From the NCBI RefSeq assembly GCF_000420845.1, contig NZ_ATVS01000006.1, forward strand, positions 62,001-126,000: DNA of 64,000 bases, read 5' to 3'. This document shows, in pieces, positions 53,285 to 60,799 of this stretch; positions within the stretch are counted from its first letter, which is position 1, and the number at the start of each line of letters is the position of its first letter. Position numbers and translations under genes: made by a program. Below the pieces are notes generated by a model, which was not told the origin of the DNA, did not search any database, and saw nothing but the letters and a program-made list of their open reading frames with translations. This DNA is from Butyrivibrio sp. AE3009 (lineage in GTDB: Bacteria; Bacillota; Clostridia; Lachnospirales; Lachnospiraceae).

Positions 53285-54205
53285 CTACTCAACAACCTTG
53301 TAAACACCGGAAATATTCTCAAACATTATCTTTCTCTCTGAGAAAGGAACAAGAGGCATTCTCTTGTAGGAGGCTACAGCTTCATCGGACAGAACACCTA
53401 TAATAAGCTTACCGAGCTTCTGAGCCTTTTTGATAATTGCTATATGTCCGCCGTGGATAATATCAGTAGAGAAGCACATATATACCACTCTTGACTCAAT
53501 TTCCTTAAGCTTGGAACTTACAACAGCGAGATCTTCAGGATTATCGATCTCAGCGCAAAGCATATTCTTCATATCGGCGGGCTTAATAACGCATTTATCT
53601 GTCACTTCGTTAAGAGCATTCTCCGCATAGACATTAGTATTGCCGCTCTCACAGAATTCGCAGATCTTATCAAGCCAGATCTTCCAGTCTTCCTTCTTGA
53701 GCTTATAGAGAGCCTGCGCTTCCATAGCTTCATTAAAGAATTCTATTCCAACCTTCTCTACCTTGCCGTTTCTAACTACAGCCTTAAAATCCTTCTCAGG
53801 AAGCTCAAGAGTAGAGGATACTGCCATGGAACTGTCCTTTGCAGCGATTATTCTGTCCAGAACCTCGTTTTCAAAAACAAGGTCACCGTGCATAAGGATG
53901 ATGTCATCATCAAGATGCTCCCTTGCACAGTAGATACTGTAAATATAATTGGTACTGTCATATTTGGGATTCTTCACAAAAGTAAAATGAATCGGAAGAT
54001 CAAGACTCTGACAGTAGTTGACTAAAACCGCATCGAAAAGACCTGTAGTCATTACTACCTCTTCAATGCCTGCTGCGCAGAGCTGTGTCAGCTGTCTTGA
54101 CAATATTGTCTCTTTTGAGGAAATCTCGGTCATACACTTAGGATGCTCTGAAGTCAGAACGCCCATACGTGATCCCATTCCTGAATTAAGAATTAATGCT
54201 TTCAT
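53285..54205 (-). CDS. CTP:phosphonate nucleotidyltransferase plus truncated cytidylyltransferase-like domain (upstream half)
   Basis: The product as read has 306 residues. Residues 1-230 are an NTP transferase: LILNSGMGSRMG (the GxGxR nucleotide loop), HPKCMTEIS with the lysine, and ILMHGDLVFE with the metal Asp. It resembles LicC and the PntC enzymes that load phosphonates onto CMP. Residues about 245-306 begin a second cytidylyltransferase-like fold (DIIHGGHIAIIKKAQKLG, VASYKRMPLVPFSERK) and stop at TAG before the HGDDW half. The first domain is complete and could work alone. The ribosome site is weak (AAAGG, 13 bases). Confidence 0.8.
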   Translation of the reverse strand: MKALILNSGMGSRMGVLTSEHPKCMTEISSKETILSRQLTQLCAAGIEEVVMTTGLFDAVLVNYCQSLDLPIHFTFVKNPKYDSTNYIYSIYCAREHLDDDIILMHGDLVFENEVLDRIIAAKDSSMAVSSTLELPEKDFKAVVRNGKVEKVGIEFFNEAMEAQALYKLKKEDWKIWLDKICEFCESGNTNVYAENALNEVTDKCVIKPADMKNMLCAEIDNPEDLAVVSSKLKEIESRVVYMCFSTDIIHGGHIAIIKKAQKLGKLIIGVLSDEAVASYKRMPLVPFSERKIMFENISGVYKVVE

Positions 54206-54241
54206 ATAAATATAAAACCTTTCTTTCCAAAACTACGCTTT

Positions 54242-55366
54242 TTAGTATATCACATCTGTTATTATCTTGCTCACAGCCTGTATATCCTGCGGTACTACAA
54301 CGCTGTCCTGTCTGTGAATCGTCTCGGCGCAGCCGCCTGTATCATAAGTTATTACCGGTGTTCCGCAGGCCTCCGCCTCAAGATTGACGGTTGGCAGATT
54401 GTCCTCATGGGTAAGATTGACAAATGCATCTGCGGCGGAATATATTTCTGCCAGCTTAGTGGCACTGCTTGTTCTGGGAAGTGCCAGTATGTTGATGCCT
54501 CGCTTATGAAGGTCATCTATCTGTGCTTCATTAAGTCCCACAAGAACTATCTTGTATCTGCCCGGTGCCTTGGCATCAAGGATTCTTGACAGCTCTATAT
54601 AATCATCAAGACCTTTCCTTCTCTCCCAGATGCTGGCAACTCCAAGAAGCATCTTTTTGTCCGCAAGATCATGGTCCTTTCTGAAGGAACTGTCTGTAGG
54701 CTTGAACACCTCAGTATTTATCCTGTTGTAGATTACTTCGACCGGGTACTCTGCCAAAAAACTCTTTTCAACTTCAGCTTTAAGCCATGCTGAAGGTGTG
54801 ATTATCTGCAGGTTCTTAACACCTGTAAATGCAGCCTTTTTCCTAAGATAATTATCCTTGCTGTTGTCGCGATTACTCTTTGGGTACTGCGCTAGTGAAG
54901 GACATTCACTGCAGCAGGTCATCCATTTATCGCATTTTTCGTAGGTGTAATAGGCGCAGTGCCCTGTAAATGCCCAGCAGTCATGGAGGGTCCACTTGAC
55001 CTTCATATCAGGTCTGGACTTGATCCATGCAAAGAGCATTTCATAGTTTATATAATAACCGTGAATATTGTGGAGCCACAAAATATCGGGATCGTATTCC
55101 TCGGCCCATTTCAGGAACTTAGCCGTTGCATGTCTCGATCCCAGTCCGTGTTTGTCCGTAAGGCGGGTGTAGATACCGTGCATGTAAGTATCAGCCTTAC
55201 TGCCGATAAGCACTGCGTATTTTTCAGTTCCCGCCGGAATCTCCGGTTTTCTTCCGTATGCTATTTTAACCTCAAAGCCCTTCTCGTCGTACTCCCTGGC
55301 AATATCAAGGACGATTTTGCCCGTAGAGCCATACCCCAGAACGGCATTAATCAACAAAACTTTCAT
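54242..55366 (-). CDS. Glycosyltransferase family 4
   Basis: The 374-residue GT-B enzyme starts MKVLLINAVLGYGSTGKIVLD. The N-terminal half has VKWTLHDCWAFTGHCAYYTY and a cysteine group (EKCDKWMTCCSECPSL, about residues 147-162). This is typical of GT4 enzymes of the colanic-acid WcaC type. The donor half has LGVASIWERRKGLDDYIEL and NLPTVNLEAEACGTPVITYDTGG. It is early in the locus, so it may add one of the first sugars. The ribosome site is weak. Confidence 0.88.
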   Translation of the reverse strand: MKVLLINAVLGYGSTGKIVLDIAREYDEKGFEVKIAYGRKPEIPAGTEKYAVLIGSKADTYMHGIYTRLTDKHGLGSRHATAKFLKWAEEYDPDILWLHNIHGYYINYEMLFAWIKSRPDMKVKWTLHDCWAFTGHCAYYTYEKCDKWMTCCSECPSLAQYPKSNRDNSKDNYLRKKAAFTGVKNLQIITPSAWLKAEVEKSFLAEYPVEVIYNRINTEVFKPTDSSFRKDHDLADKKMLLGVASIWERRKGLDDYIELSRILDAKAPGRYKIVLVGLNEAQIDDLHKRGINILALPRTSSATKLAEIYSAADAFVNLTHEDNLPTVNLEAEACGTPVITYDTGGCAETIHRQDSVVVPQDIQAVSKIITDVIY

Positions 55367-55391
55367 TACTTAACTGACCTGTGTTCTAATC

Positions 55392-56129
55392 TCATTTGAG
55401 TAATAAATACTTGGCGATCTCCTGACCGAAGCATTCAAAATAATAGAGTCTGCTATAGCCATTCTCCTTGTAAACCTGATACTTGGTCTTAATTCGCTCA
55501 AGTGTGTTCTTAAAAGATTTCTTGGAACTCCAGCCGCCGATGTAGAAATCAGCAAGAACCTGCGGGATTATCGTGACCTTCTTGCCCATCTTAAGAGCCT
55601 TCAAGTACCATCCGTAGTCTGAGTGAACATTCTCTATGCCATAGAGTCCCACATCCTTGTAGCAGCTGCGGGATGCATACATAGCGGGGTGATTGAAATG
55701 GCGGGAGGTCTGATACCGACCATCCTTAGCATGTTTCTCAATTATCTGTGATTCGCCGTTATGAATGCGGATGGCGCCCATATAAATATCAGCGCTGCCG
55801 TCTGCTACAGCCTTCTCTACAATCTCAAGGGCATTGTTATCATAGGCATCGTCGCTGTTAAGAATACCGATGTAGTCTCCCGTAGCAATGGATACACCTT
55901 TGTTCATGCCATCATAGGGGCCTCTGTCCTTCTCTGAGATAACCTTAAGAACATAACCCTTAGCTTCATACTGTTGCCTGTAGGATTCCACAATCTCAAG
56001 AGTCTTGTCGGAGGATTTGCCATCAACGATGATATGCTCCAGGACACCGACACTCTGTCTTAGTACTGATTCAATTGTCCGACTTACAGTCTTTTCACTG
56101 TTGTAAGTCACTGTAACTATAGATATCAT
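55392..56129 (-). CDS. Glycosyltransferase family 2 (WcaA-like)
   Basis: The 245-residue GT-A enzyme opens MISIVTVTYNSEKTVSRTIES. It has HIIVDGKSSDKTLEI, SEKDRGPYDGMNKGV and GILNSDDAYDNNAL with the metal site, then HSDYGWYLKAL. These match small GT2 enzymes that follow the initiating transferase in colanic-acid type loci. It sits directly downstream of that transferase here, so it likely adds the second sugar to the lipid-linked primer. Confidence 0.9.
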   Translation of the reverse strand: MISIVTVTYNSEKTVSRTIESVLRQSVGVLEHIIVDGKSSDKTLEIVESYRQQYEAKGYVLKVISEKDRGPYDGMNKGVSIATGDYIGILNSDDAYDNNALEIVEKAVADGSADIYMGAIRIHNGESQIIEKHAKDGRYQTSRHFNHPAMYASRSCYKDVGLYGIENVHSDYGWYLKALKMGKKVTIIPQVLADFYIGGWSSKKSFKNTLERIKTKYQVYKENGYSRLYYFECFGQEIAKYLLLK

Positions 56130-56165
56130 TACCGGATCATCAATTCCTTTACTATAATGAGATGC

Positions 56166-57551
56166 TCACGCATCGTGCATCTCTTCCTGTTTTTCCTCTG
56201 AGAATCCCTCTGTGCTGTCCTTCTGAACAAGAATCTTGACTGTCTCAAATAATATCTGAAGATCCAACAGAATTGAATAATTGGTTATGTAATACAGATC
56301 CATCTTAAGCTTATTCAAGGGGCTGGTATTGTATTTACCAAAAACCTGTGCAGGGCCCGTAAGACCGCCCTTTACCTTAAGGCGAAGCTCAAACTCAGGA
56401 ACATCCTCGGTGTACTTCTTCACATGCTCGATACGCTCGGGTCTTGGTCCAACGATGGACATATCACCACGGATAATATTGATAAGCTGTGGAAGCTCGT
56501 CTATTCTGGTTGGTCTGATAATATGGCCCACCTTGGTGATACGATCATCCTTCTCTCCTGCAGGGTGTGGTCTTCCATCCTTCTCCGCATCAACGATCAT
56601 GGAGCGGAATTTCAGAATGCTGAATTCCTTGCCGCCAATGGTAGTCCTCTCCTGTCTGAAGAAAACAGGGCCGCCATCCTCCAGTTTAATGGCAAGCGCG
56701 GTTATCAGAAGGATCGGGCTGGTCAGAATTATTCCAATGAGAGATAACAGCACATCAAAAAATCTCTTAATTGCCAGCTGCCAGGGTGAAATACCGCTGT
56801 TTCTGCACAAATAAAGAGGTGTATCGAAGAGGTTGATCTCCTCTGAATGTTTTTCGATAATATCGGAAATCTTCGGGGTAAAGTAGACTCGCTTATCCCT
56901 GCTGAAGCACTCTTTTAATATGTCGTTCTTAACTTCTGATGGAATATCATTGATAAGGACCGCATCGTAACCTGACATCTTGTCATATATAGGCTGCAGA
57001 TTCCCGCCCAATTTATCTATATTGATAGACTCGCCGATGCTGTACTTATCCGGTCTTCCATCCATGAAATGGAGCTTGCCTCCGGTGCGGTCACAGAATA
57101 CTTCAAGAATCCTGTGGGGAGGGAAAATTTTCCTGTAAATATCAACCAATAATAAAGTAGCAAAACAAAGAACCACCGACTGAATCAAAAATATCAGTGC
57201 ATATCGCCACAAAAAAGCCGGAAAAAATCTGAACTGGCCGGTTATAGCGCAGGATACAAGGGTTTCAAGTGCATTGGTACAAAAAAGAGTCAACACCTGC
57301 GAAGCAAGCAGGTTAGCCTTTCTGTCCACACCAATCCTGAACGCCTTAAGAGCCTTACCCAGTATAAGGTACAAGATGAAATATATTCCTGCTGACATTA
57401 AAAGGTTGGCATAACCCAAAAGATGTCCCGTCTGGTTATTCTCTTTGGCAAATTCATACCACCACATCATAAATACGCCTGTTGCAAAAATAGCAAAGAC
57501 CAATGTGCATGCTGCCCTGTATATATATTTCCCCTTCTTCTGTGAACTCAT
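56166..57551 (-). CDS. Undecaprenyl-phosphate sugar phosphotransferase (initiating enzyme)
   Basis: The 461-residue polyprenyl-phosphate phosphoglycosyl transferase has four or five N-terminal membrane segments and a central cytoplasmic region. The catalytic domain (about 260-455) has AIKRFFDVLLSLIGIILTSP, PVFFRQERTTIGGKEF, ILKFRSM, RPTRIDELPQLINIIRGDMS and IVGPRPER. It moves a sugar-1-phosphate from a UDP-sugar to undecaprenyl phosphate, starting the repeat unit. The length matches the WbaP/WcaJ family. GGAGA is 8 bases from the ATG. The sugar (Gal, Glc or a diamino sugar) cannot be told. Confidence 0.94.
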   Translation of the reverse strand: MSSQKKGKYIYRAACTLVFAIFATGVFMMWWYEFAKENNQTGHLLGYANLLMSAGIYFILYLILGKALKAFRIGVDRKANLLASQVLTLFCTNALETLVSCAITGQFRFFPAFLWRYALIFLIQSVVLCFATLLLVDIYRKIFPPHRILEVFCDRTGGKLHFMDGRPDKYSIGESINIDKLGGNLQPIYDKMSGYDAVLINDIPSEVKNDILKECFSRDKRVYFTPKISDIIEKHSEEINLFDTPLYLCRNSGISPWQLAIKRFFDVLLSLIGIILTSPILLITALAIKLEDGGPVFFRQERTTIGGKEFSILKFRSMIVDAEKDGRPHPAGEKDDRITKVGHIIRPTRIDELPQLINIIRGDMSIVGPRPERIEHVKKYTEDVPEFELRLKVKGGLTGPAQVFGKYNTSPLNKLKMDLYYITNYSILLDLQILFETVKILVQKDSTEGFSEEKQEEMHDA

Positions 57552-57619
57552 CTACCGGTTCTCCATTCCGCATTAAAATCTCAAAGGTCATTTTAACACA
57601 TGCATCCCCTTATGGAAAG

Positions 57620-59077
57620 TTAAGGGGTAAGAAGCTCAGAATTCAGCTTCTCATCTATAATCTCTGTGACTGAAACCTCTCTGTCAATCACTCCTTGTAC
57701 ATAAAGGGTATGACTTATGGTATTCCCGATTCCTTCCTGGTAAGTAAAATCATCCGGATTAACCACCTTTGGAATCGGTAATGTTATCGCATATTCCCCA
57801 TTTCTGTCGGCTTCTATGATATGTCCCGTCAAATACGAGGATCCCTTATAGCAACTGTCATAATCTGCGTTCCTGTCACTGCTTATTCTGTATTTTCCAT
57901 CAGGCAAAATACATGCCACCACCATGATCACAAGTATAGACACGGGCGCAGCTTTCTCCCAAACCTGTCCCGAACCTTTTACTCCGGCTATCATCTGCCC
58001 AAGGGACATACTGCAGATAAGGATCAGGAAGAACCAAGTCCCCCAGGATGCCTCTATTCGGCTGAAATAATGGATAAGTGCCGTCAACAAAAGGAGATAC
58101 ACCGTAATGAGCACAAGAGATACAGCAGATACAATGATTTCACTGCTCATCTTCTTTCTTTTGACCACAGCAATCGCAAGATAAACTATCGAAACAGTGA
58201 TCACGATCAAGTATGGAACAGATATTGCCTTTATCATGGCGATGAGCTGGCTGATGGAAACAGTTATATCAAAGGGCTCTCCAAAGGAGCCTGCTCTGCC
58301 ACCGCTTTTCTCAAAAAGCAGTACCAGCAGCCATAAAAGAATTATAGCGATATACAAAAAGTTCTTTTTAATAATAGAAAGAATACTTTCTTTACCGACA
58401 CTCTGTAGCATGCTATATAGCATCATGGCCCCGCAATATACTACAGTTATTGCCGAATGAAATAAGTTGGAAAAAACGGCGAAGTACAATGCTGCCAGAA
58501 ATACAATTTTGACAGGAGGAGAAAGCTCTTTGAAAGCTTTGGCAAAATCCTCAAATCTCATCATGTACAGAACGATGCAGCCGTTTAATATTCCCGACAT
58601 CACATAGAAATAAACGCAGCACAGATCCGCTGCATGAAACATAAAACTGCTGGAGGGTCTGTTTCTGAAGACCAGAAAGAATGAAGCAAGAAAAACTCCC
58701 TCCGAAATCAGTCCCCTCCAAAATGGCATTGATATCCTTTTTAATACCATCTGAAGGAACAGATAGCACATCACAGTAATGAATGCTGATAATATTAGAG
58801 CAGATGAGAGAGTTACTGCCCTTACATAATCACCGGTCACGGGATACAGCAGTGCCCCCAGCCGGCCTCCGAGGGGCATGATATTCGTGCAAAAAATCCT
58901 GGTAGGATTCCAGCTCTTCCATTTGGGCAAAAGATTACCGAAGTCTCCCAAGAACACCCAATCATCCACATCATATGCTATTAGCGGTGATACCCTTGTA
59001 AAAAAAACTACAAGAAAGCCATATATCAATATATGAAGAACAATTCCCAACAATTCTCTTTTCTTAATATTTTCCAC
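57620..59077 (-). CDS. Multi-pass membrane protein, GT-C-like (paralogue of 28632-30101)
   Basis: The 485-residue protein has about ten membrane segments. An early loop has SPLIAYDVDDWVFLGDF, matching the Asp-Asp-Trp loop of the 28632-30101 protein, and the tails agree. The start is probably the GTG at 59077 (VENIKKRELLG), just after AGAGGAGG. A GTG at 59110 lacks a site. It is the first gene of the long run, reading away from the divergent gene at 59185, and shares that promoter region with its palindrome. A CCCCTTA/TAAGGGG hairpin (57606-57627) spans its stop codon. Confidence 0.65.
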   Translation of the reverse strand: MENIKKRELLGIVLHILIYGFLVVFFTRVSPLIAYDVDDWVFLGDFGNLLPKWKSWNPTRIFCTNIMPLGGRLGALLYPVTGDYVRAVTLSSALILSAFITVMCYLFLQMVLKRISMPFWRGLISEGVFLASFFLVFRNRPSSSFMFHAADLCCVYFYVMSGILNGCIVLYMMRFEDFAKAFKELSPPVKIVFLAALYFAVFSNLFHSAITVVYCGAMMLYSMLQSVGKESILSIIKKNFLYIAIILLWLLVLLFEKSGGRAGSFGEPFDITVSISQLIAMIKAISVPYLIVITVSIVYLAIAVVKRKKMSSEIIVSAVSLVLITVYLLLLTALIHYFSRIEASWGTWFFLILICSMSLGQMIAGVKGSGQVWEKAAPVSILVIMVVACILPDGKYRISSDRNADYDSCYKGSSYLTGHIIEADRNGEYAITLPIPKVVNPDDFTYQEGIGNTISHTLYVQGVIDREVSVTEIIDEKLNSELLTP

Positions 59078-59120
59078 ATTTCCTCCTCTATCGTTTCCAT
59101 CCCCGGTCACTTAATATAGC

Positions 59121-59149
59121 TTCATTGTACACCAATTATGGTGTATACT
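59121..59149 (+). promoter_or_regulatory. Predicted promoter of the divergent membrane protein gene
   Basis: TATACT (59144-59149) matches the -10 consensus at five of six positions. It has a weak TTCATT -35 (59121-59126) at a 17-base spacing. Transcription would begin near 59156, about 30 bases before the ATG. Confidence 0.45.
59128..59145. promoter_or_regulatory. Perfect palindrome in the divergent promoter region
   Basis: TACACCA-ATTA-TGGTGTA is a perfect 7-4-7 inverted repeat. It fills the spacer between the -35 and -10 elements of the plus-strand promoter and lies about 50 bases upstream of the minus-strand start codon. That is the expected place for an operator controlling both directions. 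No regulator gene is adjacent. Confidence 0.6.
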
Positions 59150-59184
59150 GAAATTTATTGAAATTAGTTTTGGGGAGAATAACC

Positions 59185-60363
59185 ATGCAAACAATTGATA
59201 AAAAACTCTATGACTTTTGCTGCAAGCACGCTTTTCATATAGTAATGCTGCTTCTCTTGGCAGTATCCGTGATGATAAGATGGACCTTGGCGCCCAACAC
59301 CTTTTTGTCCGGTGACTACAACACCTTCTATAAGCCCTGGATCGAACAGTATAGAACTGATGGAATTGTCTCCTGTCTGAGGCAGGGAATAGGTGATTAC
59401 TACGTACCCTTCAACCTGTTGTACGCTCTGTTTTCACTTCTGCCGGTTGAACCCTGGGTACCCCTTAGCATATTCTTCTGTGCAATGGAATATATCAGCG
59501 TGTACTATATCTATAAGCTGCTGCGTCTGATAGGCGCCAAAATAGGTATGGATCAATCCGAGAATTATGGTAAGTTCGCACTGTTTGTAGCTATAGCAAC
59601 TTTGTATCTCCCCCATGTGATACTTAATTCATCCCTTTGGAAACAGTGTGATTCAATCTATACAATGTTTACATTTGCAAGCCTGTATTATCTTCTGAAG
59701 GAAAAGCATACGCTTGCCTTTGTACTTTTGTCTGTGGGCTTTTGCTTCAAGCTTCAGATGATATTTGTGCTTCCGTTCTTTATTATAACCTATGTGTGCT
59801 TCCACAAGTTCACATTTTTCCAGTTCTTCCAAATTCCGGCCTGGTACATTGCCTTCGGCGTTCCCGCCATTGCCTGCGGAAGACGCTGGCAGGACGTCTA
59901 TAAGACCTATCTGGGACAGATGGGCCAGGAAGATGCCATGACGATCAATACTCCCGGTTTCTACCTGCTTGGACTTAACGACTACTACGGGCTCTACAGA
60001 GCTGCGATTTTGACAACTATAGCCATTTTCGTCATCATAGCCTACTATTCCTTTATGCAGAAGGACAAACTTGACCTCAAAAGAGTATTCCAGCTGACAG
60101 GACTGTGTATCTGGACCTGCTATATGTTCCTTCCCGCGATGCATGAGAGATATGATTACACCGCCATCATCTTTGTTTTCGTATATGTCCTCATGTTCCG
60201 CAGAAAGTATTTGTGGGTTCCTATCTCCATGATGATATGCTCCATCTGTACCTATTCAAATGCACTGATATACGGAAGTCCCATCCCGTTATGGATCTGC
60301 GCCATCGCATATTTCGCAGCCTACATAGGTTATTGCTACGACTATTTCAAAGGACTGAGATAA
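59185..60363 (+). CDS. Multi-pass membrane protein, Gpi18/mannosyltransferase-like GT-C
   Basis: The 392-residue protein has about ten membrane segments. The first outside loop has FLSGDYNTFYKPWIEQY, an Asp-containing GT-C loop. ILNSSLWKQCDSIYTMFTFASL and the late FLPAMHERYDYTAIIF are the motifs shared by Gpi18/PIG-V-like mannosyltransferases and their bacterial relatives. It probably transfers a sugar from a polyprenyl-phosphate donor on the outer face. The ATG at 59185 follows GGGGAG by 7 bases; a TTG at 59158 is rejected. It is divergent from the main locus, and its substrate is unknown. Confidence 0.75.
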   Translation: MQTIDKKLYDFCCKHAFHIVMLLLLAVSVMIRWTLAPNTFLSGDYNTFYKPWIEQYRTDGIVSCLRQGIGDYYVPFNLLYALFSLLPVEPWVPLSIFFCAMEYISVYYIYKLLRLIGAKIGMDQSENYGKFALFVAIATLYLPHVILNSSLWKQCDSIYTMFTFASLYYLLKEKHTLAFVLLSVGFCFKLQMIFVLPFFIITYVCFHKFTFFQFFQIPAWYIAFGVPAIACGRRWQDVYKTYLGQMGQEDAMTINTPGFYLLGLNDYYGLYRAAILTTIAIFVIIAYYSFMQKDKLDLKRVFQLTGLCIWTCYMFLPAMHERYDYTAIIFVFVYVLMFRRKYLWVPISMMICSICTYSNALIYGSPIPLWICAIAYFAAYIGYCYDYFKGLR

Positions 60364-60384
60364 ACACCGAAATAATTAACATTA

Positions 60385-60424
60385 AAAAGGCTATGCACCT
60401 CGTTCAAAAAGTGCATAGCCTTTT
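60385..60424 (+). terminator. Bidirectional terminator between convergent genes
   Basis: AAAAGGCTATGCAC (60385-60398) pairs with GTGCATAGCCTTTT (60411-60424) around a 12-base loop, with T-rich ends on both strands. It serves the plus-strand membrane protein and the minus-strand rubredoxin. Confidence 0.9.
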
Positions 60425-60441
60425 ACTTTACAATCATCTCA

Positions 60442-60600
60442 TCAAGCTTCTACAGCAAACTCTTCCTTGCCTACACCGCAAAGGGGACAAACAAAATCTG
60501 CAGGAAGATCGTCCCACTTGGTTCCCGGAGCAATTCCGTTATCCGGATCGCCGGCAGCTTCATCATAAATATATCCACAGGTGCCACATACATACTTCAT
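60442..60600 (-). CDS. Rubredoxin
   Basis: The 52-residue iron protein has the two cysteine pairs [15 protein letters not shown] and [11 protein letters not shown] that hold one FeS4 centre, and [12 protein letters not shown] between them. It is a cytoplasmic electron carrier, often used in anaerobes to detoxify oxygen or peroxide. Start at the ATG at 60600, which follows GGAGGG. An upstream extension to 60723 is rejected because it has no site and runs into a repeat. It is a single-gene unit unrelated to the sugar genes. Confidence 0.96.
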   Translation of the reverse strand: MKYVCGTCGYIYDEAAGDPDNGIAPGTKWDDLPADFVCPLCGVGKEEFAVEA

Positions 60601-60671
60601 AAGCAAACCCTCCATTCTGCAAATTGAATGATTTATCGGAAACATATGAATATTATACCACATAAAACTAA

Positions 60672-60783
60672 AATTGGGGTCTGACCCCAATTCACAGTTT
60701 AGACACAATTTATATTTTCGCAACCACTGATAAATACTGGCCTCACGCTATGTGCAAAAAAAAATTGGGGTCAGACCCCAATT
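60672..60783. repeat. Pair of inverted 21-bp palindromes (REPIN-like)
   Basis: AATTGGGGTCTGACCCCAATT at 60672-60692 and AATTGGGGTCAGACCCCAATT at 60763-60783 are near-perfect palindromes. They differ only in the central T or A, so they are inverted copies. They bound a 70-base core without a gene. The right copy has T/A runs on both sides and can serve as the terminator of the PseB-like gene ending at 60800. The paired layout is that of REPIN/BIME elements moved by RAYT transposases. No such transposase is in the window. Confidence 0.6.
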
Positions 60784-60799
60784 TTTTCATCGTCCGCTA

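Larger units (their letters stand above)
52196..54205 (-). pseudogene. Nucleotidyltransferase - PEP mutase fusion gene interrupted by an in-frame TAG
   Basis: One frame from 54205 to 52196 (670 codons including stops) encodes three domains: an NTP transferase (about 1-230), a cytidylyltransferase-like HxGH domain (about 245-380) and PEP mutase (about 375-669). It is broken only by TAG at 53285-53287, codon 307. The 69 codons after the TAG stay open and read as the rest of the cytidylyltransferase domain (KTLSYKDNLNEYRP, VVHGDDWQNG, GGRLVEYP), joining the mutase without a frame change. Related proteins, as I recall them, have a glutamine where the TAG sits, so one CAG to TAG change would explain it. 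Mutation, sequence error or read-through are all possible. The two halves are listed separately. Confidence 0.8.

Noticed and set aside
53285-53287. TAG read as pyrrolysine
   Set aside because: No PylTSBCD genes or methylamine methyltransferase context are in the window, and the expected residue in relatives is glutamine. A point mutation or error is simpler.
60672-60783. Insertion sequence
   Set aside because: There is no transposase frame between the inverted palindromes and no clear target duplication. A REPIN-like or twin-terminator reading is more modest.
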